A program made the translations under genes and the position numbers. 9,278 nucleotides of DNA from Actinomycetota bacterium. Lineage in GTDB: Bacteria; Actinomycetota; Actinomycetes; Actinomycetales; Microbacteriaceae. The notes below the pieces were generated by a model. The model was not told where the DNA came from and did no database searches. It was given only the letters and a program-made list of their open reading frames with translations. The stretch spans positions 1 through 9,278 of the forward strand of contig VGAV01000066.1 of assembly GCA_016870695.1 (NCBI GenBank), written 5' to 3'. Numbering within the stretch: position 1 is the stretch's first letter; each line of letters begins with the position of its first letter. This document shows positions 1 through 5,125 of this stretch, piece after piece.

Positions 1-54
1 CCACCGGCCCCGCGACGCGCGACGGTCTCCGCCCTCGCCCGGGAGTCTCGCTGA
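1..54 (+). CDS. C-terminal tail of an upstream gene (partial)
   Basis: From base 1 a frame is open and ends in TGA at 52-54, reading PPAPRRATVSALARESR. The stop overlaps the ATG of the next gene in a TGATG junction, typical of translationally coupled actinobacterial genes. Only 17 residues are visible and they carry no recognisable domain, so the product cannot be named. The overlap is the only real support. A chance open frame in GC-rich DNA is the alternative. Confidence 0.38.
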   Translation, partial: PPAPRRATVSALARESR

Positions 55-887
55 TGTCCGCCGTTCTCTTCCCCAACGTGACCGCGCCCGACATGCTCGT
101 CATGTCCTTCAACATCCGTCGGCGGTTCGACCGGCTCACCTGGCCCGCCGCCGACCGGTGGGGGCTGCGCAAGCAGCGGCTGCGGACCTTCCTCGGGGCG
201 AACCACCCGCACATCGTGGGCTCGCAGGAGGCCATGCCCGACCAGGCGCGCTGGGTGCAGGACGCCCTCGGCTCCGAGTTCGCCCGCATCGGGCTCGGCC
301 GGGGCAAGGACCTCGACGGCGAGGGCACGCCCATCTTCTACGACCGGGACCGCCTCGAGGTCGAGGACTGGACGCAGGTCGCCCTCTCCGACAGCCCGGA
401 GGTGCCCGGCTCCACCGGGTGGGGCAACACGATCCCCCGCATCGCCGTCATCGCCCATTTCCGCGACCGCGACACGGACGCGCGCTTCACTTTCGTCAAC
501 AGCCACTTCGACGCGTTCTCGCGACGCGCCCGCCGACGATCCGCGCAATGGCTGCACGACCTCGCCGCCGCGGAGACGCGTCCCCTGCTGTTCACGGCGG
601 ACATCAACGCGCACGTCCGCTCCCCCGAGCTGGCCGAGATGTTCGCCGACGGGCACCTCGTCGACACCTGGTCGTACACGCCCGTCCGACGCACCGCGGA
701 ATGGGGCACGTTCAACAACTACCGTCGTCCGCGCCGCGGCACGCGACGCATCGACGCGGTCCTGGCCTCCCCCGACGTGGGCGTCCGCGCCGTCGGCATC
801 GACCCCCGTCCCACCGGGACCAACTGGCCGTCCGACCATCTGCCGGTGCAGGCGGTCGTGCGCATCCCGACGGGGTCGGCATCATGA
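54..887 (+). CDS. Endonuclease/exonuclease/phosphatase family protein
   Basis: A 277-residue protein of the metal-dependent EEP fold (DNase I / exonuclease III / sphingomyelinase superfamily), which hydrolyses phosphodiester or phosphomonoester bonds. The motifs come in the expected order: SFNIR with N20, GSQEA with metal-binding E59, NSHFD with H151, ADIN with D183 and N185, RRIDAVL with D234, and the terminal SDH triad (S260-H262). All catalytic positions of the fold are therefore present. The substrate cannot be told; many bacterial relatives of this size are unassigned, and repair nuclease, phosphatase and phospholipase are all possible. I see no signal peptide, so it is probably cytoplasmic. 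The ATG at 54 is supported by GGGAG at 41-45, eight bases upstream. The next gene on the strand starts 34 bp after the stop, suggesting one transcript. Confidence 0.9.
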   Translation: MSAVLFPNVTAPDMLVMSFNIRRRFDRLTWPAADRWGLRKQRLRTFLGANHPHIVGSQEAMPDQARWVQDALGSEFARIGLGRGKDLDGEGTPIFYDRDRLEVEDWTQVALSDSPEVPGSTGWGNTIPRIAVIAHFRDRDTDARFTFVNSHFDAFSRRARRRSAQWLHDLAAAETRPLLFTADINAHVRSPELAEMFADGHLVDTWSYTPVRRTAEWGTFNNYRRPRRGTRRIDAVLASPDVGVRAVGIDPRPTGTNWPSDHLPVQAVVRIPTGSAS

Positions 888-919
888 TCGGGAGATTCTC
901 GCCCGGATGGGGGCGACGA

Positions 920-1082
920 CGATGATCCGCGCGCTCTACGCCAACCTGAAGCGTCCGCCGCGCAGCGTCACCGAGTGGCTGGCCGACTCCGCCCACCGAC
1001 CGACCAGGCACGCCCGATGATCCGCGCGCTCTACGCCAACCTGAAGCGTCCGCCGCGCAGCGCGACCGAGTGGCTGGCCGAC
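920..1082 (+). repeat. 68-bp direct repeat covering a gene start twice
   Basis: Bases 920-987 and 1015-1082 are the same except for two substitutions (GTC versus GCG at the codon after CGCAGC plus one base). Each copy begins with CG ATG and covers the first 22 codons of the membrane protein gene. The 27 bp between them (988-1014) do not match the sequence that follows the second copy, so this is not a simple head-to-tail duplication of a 95-bp unit. It fits better with a former tandem pair of paralogous genes, the first reduced by deletion to its two ends. Confidence 0.9.
922..1020 (+). pseudogene. 32-residue remnant ORF duplicating the next gene's N-terminus
   Basis: This frame starts with ATG at 922, has GGGGG at 909-913 as a well-spaced ribosome site, and reads MIRALYANLKRPPRSVTEWL followed by ADSAHRPTRHAR and TGA. 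The first 22 residues equal those of the downstream membrane protein apart from V16 instead of A16; the last ten are unrelated. Its stop overlaps the downstream ATG as ATGA. It may be the stump of a deleted paralog that now acts as a translated leader delivering ribosomes to the real gene, since the downstream ATG lacks an obvious ribosome site of its own. A function for the 32-residue peptide is not evident. Confidence 0.6.
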
Positions 1083-1604
1083 ATCGTGCGGGCGGCGGCG
1101 ATCATCACCGTGATCGTCTCCGTATTCACCCTGCCGGGCACCGACACGGCCGTCCTCTCCATGGCGCTGCCCGCGGTCATGCTCTCGCGCATGATCGGCC
1201 TGCGCTCCGGCCTGGACCTCATCACCTGCGTGACCGTGTTCGTCGCGGCCGGGAGCAACGTCCTGGAGCTGTACCGCGCATGGACCGGCTGGGATCTCAT
1301 CGTCCACCTGGCGTGCACCGGCGTGCTCGCCGCGGTCGCGCTCATCCTCCTGCAGGACTCCGGGGTCGTCGCCGCCACCGGGCGGCGTCGCACGCCCATC
1401 GTGCTCGCGACGCTCTCCGGCCTCGCCCTCAGCGCGGTGTGGGAGATGGTGGAGTGGTTCGGCTACCGCTTCATCACCGACGCGATCTTCGTCACCTACG
1501 ACGACACCATCGGCGACATGATGGCCGGTGGTCTCGGTGCCCTGGTCGTCGGGGTCGTGGCATCCCGGGTCCGTCTCACCCGCGAGGACCGCGCCCCGCT
1601 CTGA
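1017..1604 (+). CDS. Multi-spanning membrane protein, possibly YjdF/DUF2238-like
   Basis: A 195-residue integral membrane protein. Hydrophobic stretches lie near residues 22-39, 43-62, 66-84, 92-112, 126-146 and 166-183, so about five or six transmembrane helices are expected. The motif VWEMVEW at 141-147 followed by YDDTIGDMMAGGLGAL at 161-176 puts acidic residues within or beside helices. It resembles the WE..EW ... D..GD pattern of YjdF/DUF2238 membrane proteins, but this is a recalled resemblance and not a computed hit. The start at 1017 is chosen because the duplicated upstream copy begins at exactly the same codon; an in-frame ATG at 975 would add 14 residues read from remnant DNA. The gene is coupled by ATGA to the remnant ORF and probably cotranscribed with the EEP gene. 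The substrate or role is unknown. Confidence 0.85.
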   Translation: MIRALYANLKRPPRSATEWLADIVRAAAIITVIVSVFTLPGTDTAVLSMALPAVMLSRMIGLRSGLDLITCVTVFVAAGSNVLELYRAWTGWDLIVHLACTGVLAAVALILLQDSGVVAATGRRRTPIVLATLSGLALSAVWEMVEWFGYRFITDAIFVTYDDTIGDMMAGGLGALVVGVVASRVRLTREDRAPL

Positions 1605-1650
1605 GGGAATCAACGGCGCAAGCGCTGTGCCGCGGGTGCAGCAAACCGGG

Positions 1651-1682
1651 CCGCGCGGGGGTCAGGCCGCGCGGGAGTCAGG
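1651..1682. repeat. 16-bp tandem duplication over the XRE gene stop
   Basis: Bases 1651-1666 (CCGCGCGGGGGTCAGG) and 1667-1682 (CCGCGCGGGAGTCAGG) differ at one position. On the minus strand each copy contains CCTGA, so the TGA stop of the XRE regulator lies inside the repeat and is duplicated 16 bp downstream. It probably arose by replication slippage. The short region to its left (1605-1650) separates two convergent genes and shows no strong terminator. Confidence 0.8.
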
Positions 1683-1965
1683 CCACGCCGCGCGCGGGCG
1701 GAGCGGCGTGCGCCGCCTCCTCCGCCTCCAGACGCGCCGAGAGCTCGTCCAGCGACACCCCGAGCGCACCGGCCACCGCGGCGACGGTCGCGAACGACGG
1801 CGTCACCAGCCGGCCGGTCTCGATTTTCCGCAGCGTCTCCGGGGACACCGCGGCGGCAGCCGCCACCTCGGCGAGCGAGCGCGGACCGCGGGCGTCCCGG
1901 AGGAGGGCCCCGAGCCGACGTCCGCGCGCGACGACCTCGGGGGTGTGCGGCAGGCGAACCATCAT
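1678..1965 (-). CDS. XRE-family helix-turn-helix regulator
   Basis: A 95-residue DNA-binding protein with a single Cro/CI-type domain at about residues 14-75. The helices are recognisable: LGALLRDARG, SLAEVAAAAAV, the recognition segment SPETLRKIETGRLVTPSF (41-58), and VAAVAGALGVSLDEL. The C-terminal tail is Ala/Glu/Pro-rich and probably disordered. Two ATGs abut at 1965 and 1962 (MMVRLP versus MVRLP). The first sits seven bases after a TACGAT -10-like box (1977-1972), suggesting a leaderless mRNA. It is divergent from the methionine aminopeptidase gene across a 90-bp gap holding three ACCGGT palindromes, so autoregulation and control of that gene is the natural inference. The gene ends inside a 16-bp tandem duplication. 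Confidence 0.85.
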   Translation of the reverse strand: MMVRLPHTPEVVARGRRLGALLRDARGPRSLAEVAAAAAVSPETLRKIETGRLVTPSFATVAAVAGALGVSLDELSARLEAEEAAHAAPPARGVA

Positions 1966-1971
1966 GACCCC

Positions 1972-1977
1972 ATCGTA
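1972..1977 (-). promoter_or_regulatory. Candidate -10 box for the XRE gene (leaderless)
   Basis: The minus strand reads TACGAT here, a TANNNT-type -10 element, and the ATG at 1965 follows after seven bases, where transcription would be expected to begin. That geometry gives a leaderless transcript, common in Actinobacteria. No convincing -35 is visible 16-18 bp upstream, because that stretch is filled by the ACCGGT repeats. The adjacent GGGG could instead act as a weak ribosome site. Confidence 0.4.
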
Positions 1978-2010
1978 CCGGTATTGTTTGACCGGTATTC
2001 TTTGACCGGT
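1977..2010. promoter_or_regulatory. Triple ACCGGT operator, 14-bp period, between XRE and map
   Basis: The self-complementary hexamer ACCGGT occurs at 1977, 1991 and 2005, exactly 14 bp apart. The full repeat is ACCGGTATTGTTTG then ACCGGTATTCTTTG then ACCGGTA, so the AT-rich linker is conserved too. The array also supplies two TTGACC hexamers at 1988 and 2002 that look like -35 boxes for the plus-strand gene; the first is 16 bp from a poor -10 candidate, TAGAGC. The site lies between the regulator and the aminopeptidase and overlaps the likely promoters of both. It is a good candidate operator for the XRE protein, though binding is inferred only. Confidence 0.65.
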
Positions 2011-2055
2011 AGAGCTCTTCACCCTGCCGCCGCCCCGCCCACCGAGGACGAGCCC

Positions 2056-2826
2056 ATGATCGAGATCCTGAACGCCACCCAACTCACCGCGGCGCGGGAG
2101 ACGGGCGCCATCGTGGGCGACATGCTGGCCGAGCTCCGCGAACGGGCCACGGCCGGCGTCAACCTCCTCGAGATCGACGCCTGGGCGCGGGAGCTCATCC
2201 TGGCCGCGGGCGCGGAGTCCTGCTACGTCGACTACGCCCCCTCGTTCGGGAACGGCCCGTTCGGGCACTACATCTGCACCGCGGTCAACGACGCCGTTCT
2301 CCACGGCCTCCCCCACGACTACACGCTGCGATCGGGCGACCTCCTGACCCTCGATCTCGCGGTCATCAAGAACGGCATCGCCGCCGACGCGGCGGTCAGC
2401 TTCCTCGTGGGGCCGGCGCGCCCCGCGGGCAGCCCCGAGCTGATCCGCGCGACCGAGGACGCCCTCGCCGCCGCGATCGACGTGGCCCGGCCGGGCAACC
2501 GCATCGGCGACATCTCGCATGCCATCGGGAGCGTGCTCACCGCCGCCGGGTACGCGGTCAACACCGAGTTCGGCGGGCACGGGATCGGCTCGACCATGCA
2601 CGGCGACCCGCACGTACCCAACATCGGCCGCCCGGGACGGGGGTTCCGGCTCCGTCCCGGACTGCTCCTGGCCCTGGAGCCCTGGGTGATGGCCGACACC
2701 GACGCCCTCGTCACCGACCCCGACGGGTGGACGTTGCGCAGCGCGACCGGCGGCCGCACCGCGCACAGCGAGCACACCGTCGCGATCACCGGCGGCGCCG
2801 CCGAGATCCTCACGCTCCCGCGCTGA
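2056..2826 (+). CDS. map: Type I methionine aminopeptidase
   Basis: A 256-residue M24 (pita-bread fold) metallopeptidase that removes the initiator methionine from nascent proteins in the cytoplasm. All five metal ligands are visible: D100 in LTLDLAV, D111 in AADAAVSF, H175 in GGHGIG, E208 in LALEPWV and E239 in HSEHTVAIT. The substrate-positioning histidine H83 in VLHGLPHD is also present. The length is normal for the bacterial type I core, with no N-terminal zinc-finger or SH3-binding extension. The ATG at 2056 follows GAGGA at 2044-2048; a longer open frame upstream has no supporting features. Because it sits beside its own XRE regulator and not near ribosomal or secY-adk genes, it is probably an accessory regulated copy; that is inference from context. 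It converges with the catalase gene over a shared hairpin. Confidence 0.93.
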   Translation: MIEILNATQLTAARETGAIVGDMLAELRERATAGVNLLEIDAWARELILAAGAESCYVDYAPSFGNGPFGHYICTAVNDAVLHGLPHDYTLRSGDLLTLDLAVIKNGIAADAAVSFLVGPARPAGSPELIRATEDALAAAIDVARPGNRIGDISHAIGSVLTAAGYAVNTEFGGHGIGSTMHGDPHVPNIGRPGRGFRLRPGLLLALEPWVMADTDALVTDPDGWTLRSATGGRTAHSEHTVAITGGAAEILTLPR

Positions 2827-2852
2827 CGGAACGCTCTCCAACGCGCCCCGCA

Positions 2853-2904
2853 GACGGCACCGGGGCCGGGAATGCCGTGACGACCCTCCCGGCCCTCTGC
2901 CGTC
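2853..2904. terminator. Long hairpin between convergent map and catalase genes
   Basis: The inner stem pairs GGGCCGGGA (2863-2871) with TCCCGGCCC (2887-2895) across a 15-nt loop. An outer stem pairs GACGGCA (2853-2859) with TGCCGTC (2898-2904), separated by a 3x2 internal bulge. That is 16 paired bases. It lies between the map stop at 2826 and the catalase stop at 2903-2905, and its right arm overlaps the catalase stop codon. There is no clear U-tract, which is common for high-GC actinobacterial terminators. The symmetry would serve both strands. Confidence 0.72.
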
Positions 2905-4432
2905 AGATCCGGCCGGCGACGTCCGTGCCCACGAGATCCCCGTCGGGGTTGGGCTCGCTCAGCTGCTCGCCCGGCGCCGCGGAGTCCTCCAACGGCGGCA
3001 GCGCCTGCTCCACGCGCGCGCCGATCTCGGCATCCACGTTCTTCCAGTACTGCACCGCACGGTCGCGGACGTCCTTGCGGGTCACCCCGCCGACGTGCCC
3101 GGAGATCGTCTCGACGAGACGGTCGCGCTCCTCAGCGGACATGACCTCGCGCACGAGCGCGCCGGCCTGGCCCCAGTCGTCGTCCTCCGGGTGCAGCGTC
3201 GCCGCGGAACGCACCAGCTCGCCGTCGCTCTGCCAGCCCCCGTCGCCCGCGCGACGCGGGTCCGCCGCCGGGCCGCCCACCGAGTTCGGGGCGTACACGG
3301 GCACCTCGGGCGGGTTGTACTCGTAGCGCATCGCGCCCTCCTTGGAGTACGAGTGCACCTCCGTGTGCGGCCGGTTGACGGGCAGCTGCTGGTAGTTCGT
3401 CCCCACGCGGTACCGGTGGGCGTCGGCGTAGCTGAAGATGCGCGCCTGCAGCATCTTGTCGGGGCTGCCGTCGATGCCGGGGACGAAGTTCGACGGCTCG
3501 AACGCCGCCTGCTCGATCTCGGCGAAGTAGTTGCCCGGGTTGCGGTTCAGCTCCATCGTGCCGACCTCGATCTCGGGGTAGTCGCTGTGCGGCCACACCT
3601 TCGTCAGGTCGAACGGGTTGAAGCGGTACGTCTTGGCATCCTCGTACGGCATGATCTGCACCTTGAGCGTCCACGTGGGGAACTCGCCGCGCTCGATCGC
3701 CGCGTACAGGTCGCGGATGTGGAAGTCCGCGTCCTGACCGGCGATCTGGTCGGCCTCGTCCTGCGTGAGCGTCTTGTGCCCGAGGTCGGTGTGGAAGTGG
3801 TACTTCACCCAGAACCGCTCGCCCTCGGCGTTGATCCACTGATAGGTGTGCGAGCCGTAGCCGTTCATGTGGCGCCAGGATGCCGGGATGCCGCGGTCCC
3901 CCATCAGCCACGTCACCTGGTGCGCACTCTCCGGAGACAGCGTCCAGAAGTCCCACTGCATCGTGTTGTCCCGCAGGTGGCTGCCGGGCAGACGCTTCTG
4001 CGAGCGGATGAAGTCGGGGAACTTGATGCCGTCCTTCACGAAGAAGACGGGCGTGTTGTTGCCGACGAGGTCGTAGTTGCCCTCGGTCGTATAGAACTTC
4101 AGCGAGAACCCGCGCGGGTCGCGCCACGTGTCGGGGCTGCCCTGCTCCCCGGCGACCGAGGAGAAACGGGCGAGCATCTCGGTCTCGACGCCCGGCTGGA
4201 ACAGCGCCGCGCGGGTGTACGCCGAGACGTCGCCGGTCGTGCGAAACGTGCCGAACGCACCGCCGCCCTTCGCGTGGACGACGCGCTCCGGGACGCGCTC
4301 ACGGTTGAACTGGGCGAGCTTCTCGATGAGGTAGTGGTCGGTGAGCGCGATGGAGCCGTCGGCTCCGACGCTCTGGGAGTGCTCGTCGCTGGCGACGGGC
4401 GCTCCGTTGTTGGAGGTGGTGGGGGTGCTCAT
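2903..4432 (-). CDS. katA: Monofunctional heme catalase
   Basis: A 509-residue catalase of the small-subunit type, which dismutates hydrogen peroxide to water and oxygen in the cytoplasm. The active-site signature is complete: distal histidine H53 in [13 protein letters not shown], distal asparagine N126 in [10 protein letters not shown], and the proximal heme ligand Y335 in [12 protein letters not shown]. The core blocks [20 protein letters not shown] and the [16 protein letters not shown] segment are intact, and the length fits the clade without the extra C-terminal flavodoxin-like domain of large catalases. The start at 4432 (MSTPTTSNN) is preceded by GAGGAGAG six bases upstream; a further ATG 39 codons upstream is unsupported. 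The 23 residues after the start are polar and probably disordered. The leader carries a dyad that may bind a peroxide- or metal-responsive repressor. The gene is divergent from DUF2945. Confidence 0.96.
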   Translation of the reverse strand: MSTPTTSNNGAPVASDEHSQSVGADGSIALTDHYLIEKLAQFNRERVPERVVHAKGGGAFGTFRTTGDVSAYTRAALFQPGVETEMLARFSSVAGEQGSPDTWRDPRGFSLKFYTTEGNYDLVGNNTPVFFVKDGIKFPDFIRSQKRLPGSHLRDNTMQWDFWTLSPESAHQVTWLMGDRGIPASWRHMNGYGSHTYQWINAEGERFWVKYHFHTDLGHKTLTQDEADQIAGQDADFHIRDLYAAIERGEFPTWTLKVQIMPYEDAKTYRFNPFDLTKVWPHSDYPEIEVGTMELNRNPGNYFAEIEQAAFEPSNFVPGIDGSPDKMLQARIFSYADAHRYRVGTNYQQLPVNRPHTEVHSYSKEGAMRYEYNPPEVPVYAPNSVGGPAADPRRAGDGGWQSDGELVRSAATLHPEDDDWGQAGALVREVMSAEERDRLVETISGHVGGVTRKDVRDRAVQYWKNVDAEIGARVEQALPPLEDSAAPGEQLSEPNPDGDLVGTDVAGRI

Positions 4433-4449
4433 GCGCTCTCCTCGCGGTC

Positions 4450-4472
4450 GAAGGTCCGGTGGGGTGACCTTC
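4450..4472. promoter_or_regulatory. GAAGGTC-N9-GACCTTC dyad in the catalase leader
   Basis: A perfect 7-bp inverted repeat, GAAGGTC (4450-4456) and GACCTTC (4466-4472), is separated by nine bases. It sits between a -10-like box at 4482-4477 and the catalase ribosome site, so it would straddle or immediately follow the transcription start. It could be a repressor operator, as peroxide-responsive regulators often control catalase, or a small leader hairpin. The sequence is not the consensus of any Fur/PerR or OxyR site I can name. Confidence 0.5.
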
Positions 4473-4476
4473 TCCG

Positions 4477-4482
4477 ACCCTA
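4477..4482 (-). promoter_or_regulatory. Candidate -10 box for the catalase gene
   Basis: The minus strand reads TAGGGT, matching TANNNT, 44 bases upstream of the catalase ATG. The region 17 bp further upstream (TCGATT) is a poor -35, so the promoter may depend on an activator or an alternative sigma factor, or the box may be chance. Confidence 0.3.
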
Positions 4483-4726
4483 GGCAGGCCCGCGCGCGCA
4501 ATCGAGCTGTTGCGCATCCGGTCCCGAGCACGTACCGTCGCCGCCCCATCCCCCGCCGCCGCGTGCCCTGTCAATCCCCCGCGGCGGGTTCCCGGCCCTG
4601 GCGAGCATGGCGGGGCAGGGTTACCGGATCGAGAAGGACACGACGCCACGGGTGGGCGTCCGGATCGGTCGGGTTCCCGGGTGAAACGGACCACAAGCAA
4701 GACCGACCACGAGGAAGAGGAGCACC
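4483..4726. other. Divergent intergenic region, no gene seen
   Basis: This stretch separates the catalase and DUF2945 promoters. It contains a small hairpin, GACGCC (4642-4647) with GGCGTC (4655-4660) over a 7-nt loop, flanked by two direct copies of CCGGATCG at 4624 and 4660. It ends with the strong ribosome site GAGGAG for DUF2945. No convincing -35/-10 pair for the plus strand is visible. Open frames through it lack coding character. Confidence 0.5.
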
Positions 4727-4942
4727 ATGTCGAAGGATCTGTCGAAGGGCGACCGGGTCAGCTGGGACACCCCGCAGGGGCGCACCCAGGGCGAGATCGT
4801 GGAGAAGAAGACGAGCGACTTCCAGCACGACGGGCAGAAGTTCACGGCATCCGACGACGACCCGGCCTACATCGTCGAGTCGGAAAAGTCCGGGTCGAAG
4901 GCCGCGCACAAGGGATCGGCGCTGAACAAGCTCAAGAGCTGA
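4727..4942 (+). CDS. DUF2945 / Hva1 TUDOR-domain protein
   Basis: A 71-residue protein covering the whole DUF2945 (Hva1_TUDOR) family. Characteristic pieces are LSKGDRVSWDTPQG at 5-18, GEIVEKKTSDF at 22-32, the GQKFTASDDDPAYIVESEK block at 36-54, and the closing AAHKGSALNKLKS. The fold is a small SH3/TUDOR-like beta barrel; the molecular role in bacteria is unknown. It is highly charged with no signal or membrane segment, so it is cytoplasmic. The ATG has an excellent ribosome site, AAGAGGAG, at 4714-4721. It is a single-gene unit divergent from catalase and followed within 20 bases by a perfect-arm hairpin that probably ends its transcript. Stress induction is plausible from the neighbourhood but not shown. 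Confidence 0.9.
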   Translation: MSKDLSKGDRVSWDTPQGRTQGEIVEKKTSDFQHDGQKFTASDDDPAYIVESEKSGSKAAHKGSALNKLKS

Positions 4943-4960
4943 ACACGCGGAACCACCACT

Positions 4961-5001
4961 CGATACCCGGGATGGGCTCCGGCTGGCCATCCCGGGCATC
5001 G
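4961..5001 (+). terminator. Hairpin after DUF2945 built from CCATCCCGGG elements
   Basis: CGATACCCGGGATGG (4961-4975) pairs with CCATCCCGGGCATCG (4987-5001), 15-bp arms with one mismatch and a perfect 10-bp inner stem, over an 11-nt loop. It begins 18 bases after the DUF2945 stop, the right place for a terminator. No U-tract follows. The arms are copies of the repeat found twice more toward the photolyase gene, so the hairpin may have arisen from an inverted copy of that repeat. Confidence 0.65.
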
Positions 5002-5125
5002 CGCTGCTCACTCGGTGCCGTGTCGGATCTCGGTTCCCAGACGCCGTCAGCCATCCCGGGCATCGCGCTGCTCCCCCACCATCCGGCGGGGCGGGAACGG
5101 GCCGTCAACCATCCCGGGCGTCGCG
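4966..5125. repeat. Four-copy CCATCCCGGG repeat cluster
   Basis: The 10-mer CCATCCCGGG lies at 4987, 5051 and 5109 on the plus strand and, inverted, at 4966-4975. Copies at 4986-5009 and 5050-5073 are identical over 24 bp, ending CATCGCGCTGCTC. Copies two and three share about 25 bp from GCCGTCA (5044 and 5101), with two differences. The third copy is the end of the photolyase coding sequence, where it spells RDARDG plus stop; the second copy would spell the same residues and stop. Units are 58-64 bp apart with unlike sequence between. It looks like repeated degenerate copying of the gene's 3' end, or a REP-like palindromic element that invaded it. Confidence 0.8.

Noticed and set aside
1615..1631. 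Hairpin GGCGCA/TGTGCC after the membrane protein gene as a terminator
   Set aside because: It has only six pairs including one wobble, a short stem and no U-tract; too weak to call.
1528..2055. Long open frame upstream of and in frame with the methionine aminopeptidase
   Set aside because: It runs antisense through the XRE regulator, has no family resemblance, and the ribosome site at 2044-2048 fixes the start at 2056.
3095..4483. Long plus-strand open frame opposite the catalase
   Set aside because: It is a mirror of catalase codon bias, rich in Arg, Val and Leu without motifs; the catalase on the other strand has complete active-site signatures.
4432..4549. Upstream ATG extending the catalase by 39 residues
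   Set aside because: The extension is Arg-rich without homology, and GAGGAGAG six bases before 4432 marks the real start.
4642..4660. GACGCC/GGCGTC hairpin upstream of DUF2945 as a riboswitch or attenuator
   Set aside because: It is a single six-base stem with no further structure or conserved motif.
4986..5125. Possible mini CRISPR array: repeats of 24 bp or more with 34-40 bp unlike spacers
   Set aside because: There are only three direct copies, the repeat lengths differ, one copy is photolyase coding sequence, one further copy is inverted, and no cas gene is nearby.
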